Source of the DNA: Cerasicoccus maritimus
GTDB lineage: Bacteria > Verrucomicrobiota > Verrucomicrobiia > Opitutales > Cerasicoccaceae
NCBI GenBank assembly: GCA_031296935.1
Contig: JAVDPD010000035.1
Span: forward strand, 1-49,482
Length of the DNA stretch: 49,482 bases
Direction: 5' to 3'
Shown here piece by piece: positions 15,708-24,304 of this stretch (positions are counted from its first letter, which is position 1; each line of letters begins with the position of its first letter). Position numbers and translations under genes: made by a program. Below the pieces are notes generated by a model. The model made no database searches. It saw nothing but the letters and a program-made list of their open reading frames with translations, and was not told the DNA's origin.

Positions 15708-16574
15708 TTAGAATGGACTTACTACATTAACGGTGCCGCCATCCATATTGATCAAATTGCCAGTTTCCAGTGGCGTAAGCACTAAGTCTCCTTCATCGCC
15801 ACCAGGTGAGATGAGAAACTCGTTGTTTTGAGCGTCAGTAAGGTCTTGATTAATTTGTTCAAGCAAGGCGGCGTCATCGGTTGTCATTGGTCCTGTTTCT
15901 CCAGCATCGATTGCCGAGATTAATAGCTCGCCAGTGGTGCCGTCATTGAAGGTAACCGTGATTGTTTTGCTTTCACCCGCATTTACCGTGTAAGTATTGC
16001 CATTAACGGTTAAATCTACAACGCCTTCTCCCACAGAGAGGGATGTGATTGCCGATTGGAGTTCGCCTGCCGATGCTAGCGATGCATCGCTTTTGGTAAT
16101 GGTAGCGAAAACAAACGTAGTGCCACGAATTCCCGCGCTTCCGGTCGGTGAATTGATGGTATAGCTTGAAGTGGGCTGTAGCTTGCGAACACTACCAACA
16201 ACCTTGCCGTAATGAAGCTCGAGGGTGGTATTCGAAGTGGACGGATCTTCACCGAGTAGAGCGTAGCTTTTTGCGGCCATTTCGAATGGTTCCTGGGTAA
16301 ACTCTGCAATCTTTACAAAGCTCTCAGGGATAATATTAATAGAACTGCCGTTTGAGAAGAGGAGAAGTGCGGATGAGTCGACTTGGGTTTCGATTGCATA
16401 GCCTTCGCTAATGAGGTCCCCACGCTGAAGTGGTTGCTTTTCGCCGGATTCTAGATTGATGAGCGTTACATCACCTTTCACCAAATAGACTTGAACCGTT
16501 GGGTCCTGAACGGTTCCGGCTGTTGCGATACTGGCCAAGAAAAGCCAGAGAAATACTTGATTTAGAATTTTCAT
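15708..16574 (-). CDS. Secreted FecR-domain protein
   Basis: 288 residues from ATG 16574, which has a good Shine-Dalgarno (AGGAG, about seven bases upstream), one of the few in this window. The longer open frame beginning at 16688 lacks this and overlaps the preceding gene. The signal peptide MKILNQVFLWLFLASIATA is followed by a FecR-type region: VYLVKGDVTLINLESGEKQP, then GDLISEGYAIETQVDSSALL, and the typical SPTGSAGIRGTTFVFAT. There is no partner sigma factor, so this is not a classical FecR regulator but one of the secreted FecR-fold proteins seen with outer-membrane proteins in such bacteria. It is 43 bp downstream of the beta-barrel gene and ends in a strong terminator. Confidence 0.85.
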   Translation of the reverse strand: MKILNQVFLWLFLASIATAGTVQDPTVQVYLVKGDVTLINLESGEKQPLQRGDLISEGYAIETQVDSSALLLFSNGSSINIIPESFVKIAEFTQEPFEMAAKSYALLGEDPSTSNTTLELHYGKVVGSVRKLQPTSSYTINSPTGSAGIRGTTFVFATITKSDASLASAGELQSAITSLSVGEGVVDLTVNGNTYTVNAGESKTITVTFNDGTTGELLISAIDAGETGPMTTDDAALLEQINQDLTDAQNNEFLISPGGDEGDLVLTPLETGNLINMDGGTVNVVSPF

Positions 16575-16617
16575 TGGGTGCTCCTTGATTTGGCTGCAGT
16601 GTGTGTGGAGAGTGGAA

Positions 16618-17757
16618 TTAGAAGTGGATATTAACATTACCGAACACGTTCCAGCGATTATACTGGAATGTAGACACGTCAGAATCATTCCACTGGTATG
16701 ATGCGGTTAGGCCTGCGGATGCCCAGCTGTTAATTATGTATTCAAAGTTCCCGCCGATCACATAAGCATTGTCAGAGCGATTGGTCGGCCCGGTGAAGAA
16801 TGAGTGGATATAGTCGAAATTCAGGCCTCCACTAAACTGGTCCGTGAACATGTGGCTAACTCCTATCCCGGCGTATGCGGTTTCGAGACCTTGGTTGGCA
16901 GGAGACTGCCCAAGGTCAACACCAGCATTTGCTGTGAAGGTTGTCTTTTGGGAGTAAGCCCAAGAAACGCCAGCATTTACGTATGGATAGACAAAATTAT
17001 CTTGAGTGCTGGGTTTTAGCCAGTCGCGATAGGAAATACCGGTTTGAACGTTGCCGGTGACTTTCGGGGCCAGAACTCCAAATGCTCCAATGAATAGCGT
17101 ATGGTCGATTGATTCGCTTGTCGGGCCACTTGAGCTGCTAGGCACATACTGATATCGGAAGCGATAGCCGCCATCTAAAGTTAGCTTTTCAGAATAGCTA
17201 TACTGTAGGCTAGTTGCTATAGCTGTCGATAGGATGTCAGCGAATCCAGCGGTGCGGTAGTCTTGATATTGAATGGATGGAGCGAGGCCAACTCCCCATT
17301 TCTCATTTACTTGGTAAGTGAAATTCGTTGTGAAATCGTAGTTGTAAATGTCTGTGATTTGACCAACCAAGTCATTCGCATCCGTAGATCTAAAGAATGA
17401 GAAGCCTAGATTATAAGTAAGGTTGCTGCTGACGCCGTTAGGACCCGAGAGTGTTGCAGTAAAGTTCGGGTTTATGGAGTCGTTGACATTGCCAGTACTG
17501 CCATAGCGCACAATGCTGAAGCCCGTGCTTATAGTTAGATGGTTTATGCCTTGGCTTCTGGTCCAATCCAATGAGGGCGTAACGGTCAGGACGTCATCTC
17601 CCTGTTCGCCGCTGTTGGCATTGATGTTGGAGTCATAGCCCCAAGATGTATTCAGCGCCACACCAACTTCACCGCCAAGGACGGGGAATAGTGCGTAGGC
17701 ATTAGTCGCGACAGCAAGGCATGCTGTTGCCGTTAGCAGAGTGTTTCGAGTATGCAT
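16618..17757 (-). CDS. Outer-membrane beta-barrel protein
   Basis: 379 residues from ATG 17757. The signal peptide ends in ATNAYA (residue ~22). The rest is made of alternating beta strands with many aromatics and short turns (GGEVGVALNTSWGYDSNIN, YQWNDSDVSTFQYNRW), and the C-terminus is NVNIHF, an aromatic-ended last strand as the BAM machinery expects. This fits the putative beta-barrel porin families often encoded in EPS/PEP-CTERM loci. It forms a pair with the FecR-domain gene. Because the OPX protein of this locus is short, this barrel is a candidate for the outer-membrane exit channel, but that is an inference. Confidence 0.8.
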   Translation of the reverse strand: MHTRNTLLTATACLAVATNAYALFPVLGGEVGVALNTSWGYDSNINANSGEQGDDVLTVTPSLDWTRSQGINHLTISTGFSIVRYGSTGNVNDSINPNFTATLSGPNGVSSNLTYNLGFSFFRSTDANDLVGQITDIYNYDFTTNFTYQVNEKWGVGLAPSIQYQDYRTAGFADILSTAIATSLQYSYSEKLTLDGGYRFRYQYVPSSSSGPTSESIDHTLFIGAFGVLAPKVTGNVQTGISYRDWLKPSTQDNFVYPYVNAGVSWAYSQKTTFTANAGVDLGQSPANQGLETAYAGIGVSHMFTDQFSGGLNFDYIHSFFTGPTNRSDNAYVIGGNFEYIINSWASAGLTASYQWNDSDVSTFQYNRWNVFGNVNIHF

Positions 17758-17841
17758 AGCTATTGTATGGCAGTTAGTTGCAGTTTGTTTTTATAAATAG
17801 ATGGCGGGTGCCAGTCGCAAGGTTAATTTTTACTATTTTAT

Positions 17842-19224
17842 TTATGGTGTGGTGCTTAACTCGGTGATGATATCTAATTCTACGGAGCCAAAACCGCGCC
17901 AAATGTAAAATGTTTTTCCCCCATTTTGTGGGAGAGGGAAATTGTATGTTTTGTTCCACAAAGTGACTTGTGCGGAGGGCGGGGCATCCGGCCCAATGAC
18001 GGTGAAGTGCACGAGTGCAGCGCTTGAAGTTGCTTTGCCAGACCATAGGTAGTGGCATTGTGCGTTGGACATGGCCAGGTTGCAGGTTTTTCCCTTCCGG
18101 ATGAGCGAGTAGTGAGGTTCGAATTCTCGCCAGACTTGGGCAACGTCGAGAATTTCTGCTTGATGTTCTTCGCGGCTTAGATGCGGCGAATTGAAGACGA
18201 GCATCCCATCAATATCTCTAAGCCAAAGGTGACGCAAGGCTTCACGGTAGGTGGACCTACTCATGGTTGGTAGTTCTGGTGTTGATCCATCGCGTACGAT
18301 TCTGGCTACCCAGGGTATGGCTCCGAGGTAGGGGGCGGCACTGATGCGGTTTTGGGCATCAATTGATACATGACGTAGTAGCAAGTTGAGGTAAAATTGA
18401 TCTACGGCTTGCTGGTTGGAGTTGGTTCCTAGCCCAGATTTTTCAAAGGCTAAGGTATTACCATATGCGTATGGGTTGGAATGGGTGAAGAGGGTGGGGC
18501 CACTGGTCGCAGTCGGTTCGCCTATGACATTTTTTACCGGGTTTTCTGGGAAGGAAAGTATCGACAGCCAATTTAGAGTGCTAATCGCAGGGAAGCGCTC
18601 TCTCGCTGGAGCACAGATGTAAGTGCTGGCGACATTTAGGGCAAGCTGACGGTGGAAGGCTGGCCATTGTTCTGGGGAGACGTTGGCAGGGCTGACTGTG
18701 CTTGATGTTGCCTTGGGGTAGGGGGCGGAAAAGGGAAATCCCTCGTAATCCAGCCATAGGGCGTCAACAGAGATTGCCTTATCTTCGTAGAGCCCCAGGG
18801 ACTCATCGATTAGCCTTGAGACTTGTCGCCACTGTCTGAGGTTTAGGGATTCTTCGGGGGATTGGGGAAATGGGCGGGTCGATCCGTTTGGAGCTTGAAT
18901 GGGGAATTGCTTAAGGCCCTCCATGATTTGAATTGGAGCGTTGGCATCATAGAGTGCTTGTGCTGTTTCACCATAATGTTTCGTAAGTGGTAGGTGTTGG
19001 TTGAAGCCGAGGGATCGTATCGCTTTGATATCGCTGGGTGGCAATGGATCAAATCCCACGCCAGTCCAGATTAGCATGGGGCCAGCTGGCGGCGGTCGAA
19101 CGGCACGCTGTAAGAGAGCCTCTTGTTTGAGTAGGTTTAGTGTGTCCGCGTTGCTCCATTGGGCTGTTGCTGATCCATGTGCTAGCATCATAAGAGCTGC
19201 GACGGTTCGAAGAGTGTTATTCAT
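17842..19224 (-). CDS. Secreted protein of unknown function, possibly a glycoside-hydrolase-like barrel
   Basis: 460 residues from ATG 19224. The signal peptide ends HGSATA (residue 21). The rest could be a TIM-barrel-like fold: regularly spaced strand-like segments such as GPMLIWTGVGFDP, ISVDALWLDYEGFPF (about 148-162, with acidic residues at a strand end as in many glycoside hydrolases) and DIDGMLVFNSPHL. The last ~90 residues look like a small beta domain. I do not recognise the family. It overlaps the stop of the NAGPA-type gene by 8 bp, so the two are probably translationally coupled and act on related substrates outside the cytoplasm. A glycan-processing role is a guess from position and fold impression. 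Confidence 0.5.
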   Translation of the reverse strand: MNNTLRTVAALMMLAHGSATAQWSNADTLNLLKQEALLQRAVRPPPAGPMLIWTGVGFDPLPPSDIKAIRSLGFNQHLPLTKHYGETAQALYDANAPIQIMEGLKQFPIQAPNGSTRPFPQSPEESLNLRQWRQVSRLIDESLGLYEDKAISVDALWLDYEGFPFSAPYPKATSSTVSPANVSPEQWPAFHRQLALNVASTYICAPARERFPAISTLNWLSILSFPENPVKNVIGEPTATSGPTLFTHSNPYAYGNTLAFEKSGLGTNSNQQAVDQFYLNLLLRHVSIDAQNRISAAPYLGAIPWVARIVRDGSTPELPTMSRSTYREALRHLWLRDIDGMLVFNSPHLSREEHQAEILDVAQVWREFEPHYSLIRKGKTCNLAMSNAQCHYLWSGKATSSAALVHFTVIGPDAPPSAQVTLWNKTYNFPLPQNGGKTFYIWRGFGSVELDIITELSTTP

Positions 19225-20149
19225 CCTGGTTTATGGTGATGCCAAACATGAAGGGGATTGGTCGCGGGATGACTTTTTTGGGGCGAGGAATCAACAGATA
19301 GTTTTCACCGGTTAGAATAACCATGCTGGTGCTACTTCCCCCGTCGAAATTAATCGCTCGATCAACTCCAAGGCTGATGAAGTGGTTTGCCATTTCGGGA
19401 AGTGATGCGCCTTGTTTTCCTGACTTGGCTAGGGGTGGGGGGCCGCACACGCATAAGAAGAGCCATCGGCCGTCAGCCGAAATTCCAGCTGACGAGCGAA
19501 AAGTGCGTTCCTTGTAGGGGGTGATTGCTTTGTAAGGCACACCGTCTTTTACCAGCCAATGGTAAGCGCTAAATGCCCAGACTGCATTATCGGGGTAATT
19601 CTCTGCGGTTAGCCCAATTTCGCCATTCGGCTTTTGCCATAGGATTGGATAAGAGGGGGCGGCCGGGCCTTCGCCTATCGCTGGTGCGTCTCGTGGAAGT
19701 GCGAATCCTCGCAGTGTAACGTTTGCTCCACGTATAAAAGTTTTCCAAGTCTCTGTAGCTTCGGGGGATTTGTTGGGCAACGTGTAGGATGTTGCATTTA
19801 TGCCGACCACGAATCTGCCGACCATAGCCATCGTTGTTGGCAGCTCTAGTCTTGAGTTTGCTTGTTCGGGCGCGGTATTATTGGGGGGATTGACTAGAAG
19901 GTTGAGTTGGTAGAGGTTTGATTCGAGGTCAAGGCGAACCGTCGTCAACTGGCCGTCGCCACTCTTTGTTGGTTCTTGCCAGTATATCAATGGTTGAACG
20001 TCATCTTGCGATGGGCGTTCATTGAGGCGAATTGCTAGTGGCGGATGACTGTTTAGGAATAATGCACTGCCTATAATCCCGACCAAAGCTAGAGCGAGCA
20101 TGCTCGAGATTATAAAAATGTGTGTACTTCGTCTAACTCTGCAAAACAC
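19217..20149 (-). CDS. NAGPA-domain protein (phosphodiester glycosidase-like), membrane-anchored
   Basis: 310 residues. The open frame starts at GTG 20149; the first ATG is 16 codons later, inside the hydrophobic segment, so GTG is preferred. A signal anchor covers about residues 11-33. The C-terminal region has the family's key motif GVDRAINFDGGSSTSMVI (about 261-278) with the preceding MANHFISL. The family includes the enzyme that uncovers mannose-6-phosphate, and in bacteria it is often found with exopolysaccharide genes, probably cleaving or transferring sugar-phosphate linkages. Here it precedes the secreted protein of unknown function with an 8-bp overlap. Its periplasmic side activity would suit a polymer with phosphodiester-linked sugars. 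Confidence 0.8.
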   Translation of the reverse strand: MFCRVRRSTHIFIISSMLALALVGIIGSALFLNSHPPLAIRLNERPSQDDVQPLIYWQEPTKSGDGQLTTVRLDLESNLYQLNLLVNPPNNTAPEQANSRLELPTTMAMVGRFVVGINATSYTLPNKSPEATETWKTFIRGANVTLRGFALPRDAPAIGEGPAAPSYPILWQKPNGEIGLTAENYPDNAVWAFSAYHWLVKDGVPYKAITPYKERTFRSSAGISADGRWLFLCVCGPPPLAKSGKQGASLPEMANHFISLGVDRAINFDGGSSTSMVILTGENYLLIPRPKKVIPRPIPFMFGITINQDE

Positions 20150-20228
20150 TAATTCTGAGCTCTCTGCGGTCTTCGGCAGTTTTGACAGGGCATGTTGCTG
20201 AGCAGCCTGTGCTCAAATTCTAAGCGTT

Positions 20229-21527
20229 TTAGGCAACTCGTTGAATGCAGGATGGTTCTGGCTGTTCATTTCTGAGCCAAGAATAGACATCATTTAATTG
20301 TTGGGCGAATCGGACCCAGCTATACTTTTCGACGATTAGCTTGCGGCCACGTTCACCTAGTTGACTACGTTCTTGGTCTGTTAGGCTCATGGCTTCTTGA
20401 AGGGCAACGGCCAAGGGATCAGCCCCTATGTCTGTCCACCAGCCACATCGGTGCGTTTCGATGTCTTTCCATGGGGCTCCCTTGGTTGTAATGACAGGTG
20501 TTCCACAGCCCAGCGCTTCGGCGATTGTTAGGCCAAAGTTTTCGGTGTGGGTGGGGAGCACGAACAAATCAGCTTCAAGGTAGGTCTTCCATTTCCTCTC
20601 GTTGCTTTGGGGTTCGCAAAATGTAATATCTTGGCGTATGCCTAGTCTGTCAGCTAGTTTTTGGAGCTCGGCCTTGTGGTTATCTTCTTCTGGTCCAACA
20701 ATTTGAATACGCCAACCTGGTTGTCTTACTTTAGCCCAGGCTTTTATAAGGTTGTCGATACCTTTAACCTTCTGGATTCTTCCGAGGAAAAGCAGCGTGC
20801 GAATTTCGGGATGCGCTTTCTTTTTAGATTCTTTCTGTAATGTCTGTAGCTCTGCTTCAGATGGAATTTCTACTCCATTTGGTATCACTGCGATAGGCGC
20901 TGTAATACCGAGATTGCGCACCTGTTGCATTTCATTGCCAGCTGTAGCATGAATACATGAGGCATTCTGTAGCATTCTACGCTGATACAGTTGCCATGCT
21001 ACGGCCTTTTTTAGGCGCTTATGTCGCATGGCCCATGGCGCAGTCATCCCTCTAGGTGAAATGAGGTATGGGAGGCCGAATTTTTGGGCAAATCGAGGAC
21101 CTGCGTTTAGAAAAGGTAGCCAGAGCCCGTTCGTGTGGATGATCGTGTTGTGGCTTGCAGATATGTGTTCGTTGAGATAAATATCTGCATTGCAAGCATT
21201 TGTGCCCATGATGTAGCACTTTGGCTCGTCAATAATCAAAGGCGATGGGCTATTTCGAGTGATGATCGAAATATCTACCCCCTGGGAAGCCAATTCTCGA
21301 CAAATTTGTGGTACGGATCGAGATAACCCGCCAGAGCTCGCGTCGAGATCTTTGACGAAATGATAGACACTGGCTTGAGCCAGTCTATTCACGGATTTAT
21401 GCAGCCACGAGGTATCCCTGGGCGTCTGATGTCGTCGCGCATCGCCTGCACGATGCTGAATCAGTTTGGGGGATGTTGTCGTGTGCTTGGCAAAAACCGG
21501 AGCAGTATTTTTCAGTAGTGTAGCCAT
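20229..21527 (-). CDS. Glycosyltransferase family 4
   Basis: 432 residues from ATG 21527. The first ~50 residues are a poorly conserved, basic extension. The GT-B fold begins at VYHFVKDLDASSGGLSRSV. Family-4 features follow: VIPNGVEIP, TLLFLGRIQKVKGIDNLIKA and the acceptor-side motif ENFGLTIAEALGCGTPVITT with the conserved E-x7-E. It should add a sugar from a nucleotide donor to the growing lipid-linked or chain acceptor in the cytoplasm. Sugar specificity cannot be read. A 286-bp gap separates it from the polymerase-like gene upstream, and a perfect 9-bp inverted repeat lies 30-55 bp before its start. Confidence 0.88.
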   Translation of the reverse strand: MATLLKNTAPVFAKHTTTSPKLIQHRAGDARRHQTPRDTSWLHKSVNRLAQASVYHFVKDLDASSGGLSRSVPQICRELASQGVDISIITRNSPSPLIIDEPKCYIMGTNACNADIYLNEHISASHNTIIHTNGLWLPFLNAGPRFAQKFGLPYLISPRGMTAPWAMRHKRLKKAVAWQLYQRRMLQNASCIHATAGNEMQQVRNLGITAPIAVIPNGVEIPSEAELQTLQKESKKKAHPEIRTLLFLGRIQKVKGIDNLIKAWAKVRQPGWRIQIVGPEEDNHKAELQKLADRLGIRQDITFCEPQSNERKWKTYLEADLFVLPTHTENFGLTIAEALGCGTPVITTKGAPWKDIETHRCGWWTDIGADPLAVALQEAMSLTDQERSQLGERGRKLIVEKYSWVRFAQQLNDVYSWLRNEQPEPSCIQRVA

Positions 21528-21556
21528 GGGCGCGATTATGGGTCATGCTGATGCTA

Positions 21557-21582
21557 GGCAAATCGGTAGCATTCGATTTGCC
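21557..21582. promoter_or_regulatory. Perfect inverted repeat upstream of a glycosyltransferase gene
   Basis: GGCAAATCG and CGATTTGCC, nine bases each, are separated by eight bases. The repeat lies in the 286-bp gap between the polymerase-like gene and the glycosyltransferase starting at 21527, in a position for an operator or a leader hairpin. There is no U-tract, so it is not a typical terminator. I saw no other clear signal in 21528-21813. Confidence 0.4.
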
Positions 21583-21813
21583 ATACGACCTATTTTGTTG
21601 CGCGGGATTGACAAATGGCGTGGCAACTACGGGTTCGCGAAGAAAATTCGCAGACCTATTGCAGTTATCCAATGCATTTGCGCGTTTCATGAGTATGTAG
21701 TGGTAGCACTTGCCATACCATAACACCCATTTTAACCAGTGTTAGATGTGACAAGCTTCTATTTTTACTACAACTTAGAAAAAAATTGGATTTTGGCGAG
21801 AATAGAATTTTGG

Positions 21814-23196
21814 TTAATTGGATTCAGGCAGTTGTGGGTTTTCTTCTTCTTGGTTCGTGAGCTCTTCGTCATCTGCTTCTTCATCGCTTGGAATGATGAA
21901 TTTATGTATGCAAATGAAGCCACCTAATGCTAGTATAGATCCTTTCACTAGCTGATTTAAGACCACGACTAGTTCGGTTTCAGCTTTAATTGCCTGGTAG
22001 AATATCAGTGGTATCCAGAAAAGGAAGTAGGCATCTTTATAGGTGAAGCGTATGGCTAGCTTGTATATGCCAGCATAGCATAGCCCCCAGATAAACATGA
22101 AAACGACTCCTTTGAATCTCCCGAAATTCGCATAAGCTTCGCCCAAAATACTGGTACCCATTGAGGTGCCATTTTCTAGGTTTAGTCCGGTAAAGCGCTC
22201 AAAATTTTCCTGCCCGCCTGCTTGTTTTTTATTTTTCATTACTGCGCGGGGAAAGATGGAGCTGATGACGGCGTCTTTAATCGTTTCCCCCCCAGCATAG
22301 GGTTCTGCTAACGGTACGTTCACCATGATTGCCGAGACGATCCAGCCTTGGTTGATACGTTGCCCTGCCGCCATCAATGCGTGTTTATTGAAAAAACCCT
22401 GCTGGAGCACGATTTTTTCATAAACTGTTGCGAGCAAGGATACTTCCTGCCGGCCCCAAACTTTTTCACGGTAGTCGGCTTTGATGATTTGAATGACGAA
22501 AACGCAAATGAAGCCGAGTGAGAAAAACACCGCCTTTTTGGGGGGCGTCCACTTTACGGTGTGAAACCAATAGCAGGCTACCAGGCTGACCCAGATGATT
22601 AAGTCATGGAACATAGCTGATTCCGCGCTTCGCACCACGAGGCTGGTCATGGCTAATACCGCGAAGGGGTAGCGCCATCGGTGACCGCTAAAAAGAAAGT
22701 AGATTGCCGCTACGTATCTCAGCTGGCTAAGCAAGACAAAGGCAAATGCCAAGCTTCCAGGTCCGAATCGCAGCGCTATGTCTGCTAAGATACCTAAAAT
22801 GAATAATGCTACACCGCGATAAAAGAGTATGGGTTGGCCAAGGCCTTTGAGGAATTCCTTTTGTTGGACTTCAGCTGGGAATAGGTAGAGCGCCGCGAGG
22901 TAGAAGCAGGTCCCAGGCAAAGCAAATACATAGTATTGATCTGCTTCAATGTACATTTCGTAGCGAATATCGGTTGAGCCATAGGCATACGCGATGATCG
23001 GACCGATTAGCCACTGTAGGCTGGCAATGCAGGCGGTAATTTCAATGATGGGAATGTGCGTGTCTAAACCCTTGTAGAATGAAATGAACGCCAAGGCGAA
23101 TACCGCAATAGACAGTATGTCGTTCGAAAATACTTGGAAGGAGCCAAGGATGCCTAACGTGATGAAGGCTGAAATGTATGGTGTTCGGTTACCCAT
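21814..23196 (-). CDS. Wzy-like polysaccharide polymerase (multi-pass membrane protein)
   Basis: 460 residues from ATG 23196 with about ten to twelve membrane segments and a large non-membrane loop in the second half (about 265-355, containing EPYAGGETIKDAVISSIFPR and NLENGTSMGTSILGEAYANFG). The GTSxxxxxxGEAYxNFG pattern is typical of oligosaccharide repeat-unit polymerases. The C-terminus is very acidic (DEEADDEELTNQEEENPQLP). It overlaps the end of the preceding glycosyltransferase gene by 8 bp. It probably polymerises repeat units at the periplasmic face. Being a second polymerase-type protein besides the one at 14199 and in a locus with an ABC exporter, its division of labour is unclear. 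Confidence 0.78.
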   Translation of the reverse strand: MGNRTPYISAFITLGILGSFQVFSNDILSIAVFALAFISFYKGLDTHIPIIEITACIASLQWLIGPIIAYAYGSTDIRYEMYIEADQYYVFALPGTCFYLAALYLFPAEVQQKEFLKGLGQPILFYRGVALFILGILADIALRFGPGSLAFAFVLLSQLRYVAAIYFLFSGHRWRYPFAVLAMTSLVVRSAESAMFHDLIIWVSLVACYWFHTVKWTPPKKAVFFSLGFICVFVIQIIKADYREKVWGRQEVSLLATVYEKIVLQQGFFNKHALMAAGQRINQGWIVSAIMVNVPLAEPYAGGETIKDAVISSIFPRAVMKNKKQAGGQENFERFTGLNLENGTSMGTSILGEAYANFGRFKGVVFMFIWGLCYAGIYKLAIRFTYKDAYFLFWIPLIFYQAIKAETELVVVLNQLVKGSILALGGFICIHKFIIPSDEEADDEELTNQEEENPQLPESN

Positions 23197-24304
23197 TAAA
23201 AAGCTTACTAATTAGGGGAGATGTCGCTTGCTCGCAACTGTAGTCTGTTGGGAAATTAACCTTCTGTGCCTTTAGCTTAAAATGTGTTATTTCTGGTCCT
23301 AAGCGAGTGTAATCCAGTTCTACAAGCGGCAAGTCGGGGCGATTTGCCTTCATCTCACTTATCTGTATCATTTCTTTGGGAAACCATACTTCCAATCCTG
23401 CGGCCCAATATTCGAATAGCTTGTTGGGTGCGTTATAGATGAAATTGGTGGTATTGCCTTTATAGAGTATCAGTCCAATATCATATTTGCTTAACTGCTC
23501 GGGCAGAGCCTCGTAGTCCCACCCCTGTGGGTTTGTGATGACATTGGAAAAATTTCTTTTATCCAGCCAATCCCAAACAGCTTGGTCTACATTGAAGCCA
23601 CTGATGGTTAGGCTCAATTGTTCAGGAAAATGCGCTGCCCATTCAGCCACCTCCCTGATGTAGGTATCATGGAAAGATGCTGAACCAAGGTATAGGAGTT
23701 TTAAGCGCTTGTTTTGGGGGTGGTTTGAGCGTTTAATGCGCCAACTGATGGGGGGGAAGTTTGGCCATGAATGTAGCTTTTCGCCGTCGATCGCTGGATT
23801 GTCTTTTTGAAAAAACTGTAGGCGATTGTCGTTGGTTTGTGATATCCATTCAGCTCGGTTAAACAAAGCTTTCCGCTCGGCAGCATGCGCCCATTTGACG
23901 AGTCGCATGCCTGGGCGATCGTAGTCCCCGGGCGCATAATATTCATGATGGTGAATGAAAAGGCGCGCTTGCCCTCCCAGTAGATGGTAATACATCCAGA
24001 TGGCCAGTGCTGAGTGTGGCTCGATGTAGATGACTGCATCGACTTTGGCGCGCTTCAATCCCCGAGCGCAGGCCCAATTCCAAGTAATGCTGTCCAGCAG
24101 GCGTTTGGCTGCGTTGTTGGAGGGAATGACGTAACGTGGTCGCTGAATTTCAACCCTGCTGCAAGTGAATTCCGGTCGCTCTTTATCGTTTGCGCTGCTC
24201 CACACAGTTAGTTCTACGTCCTCACGGCTGGCGAGGTGGCGAATCGTATTTACTGCCGGAGGGTAATATTCTATCGGCAAAATATGGACGTAGCCAATTT
24301 TCAT
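23189..24304 (-). CDS. GT-B type glycosyltransferase
   Basis: 371 residues from ATG 24304. The N-terminal half reads like a GT-B nucleotide-sugar enzyme (MKIGYVHILPIEYYPPAVNT, then ARLFIHHHEYYAPGDYDRP). The C-terminal half has LKLLYLGSASFHDTYIREV and YDIGLILYKGNTTNFIYNAP, then NKLFEYWAAGLEVWFPKE, which takes the place of the usual E-x7-E loop. The ATG overlaps the stop of the upstream CgeB-like gene (ATGA). Assigned as a glycosyltransferase by fold-level similarity; donor and acceptor unknown. Confidence 0.75.
   Translation of the reverse strand: MKIGYVHILPIEYYPPAVNTIRHLASREDVELTVWSSANDKERPEFTCSRVEIQRPRYVIPSNNAAKRLLDSITWNWACARGLKRAKVDAVIYIEPHSALAIWMYYHLLGGQARLFIHHHEYYAPGDYDRPGMRLVKWAHAAERKALFNRAEWISQTNDNRLQFFQKDNPAIDGEKLHSWPNFPPISWRIKRSNHPQNKRLKLLYLGSASFHDTYIREVAEWAAHFPEQLSLTISGFNVDQAVWDWLDKRNFSNVITNPQGWDYEALPEQLSKYDIGLILYKGNTTNFIYNAPNKLFEYWAAGLEVWFPKEMIQISEMKANRPDLPLVELDYTRLGPEITHFKLKAQKVNFPTDYSCEQATSPLISKLFNG

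Noticed and set aside
21397..21726. 109-codon minus-strand open frame upstream of the GT4 gene
   Set aside because: Overlaps the start of a real glycosyltransferase in another frame and has no family features.
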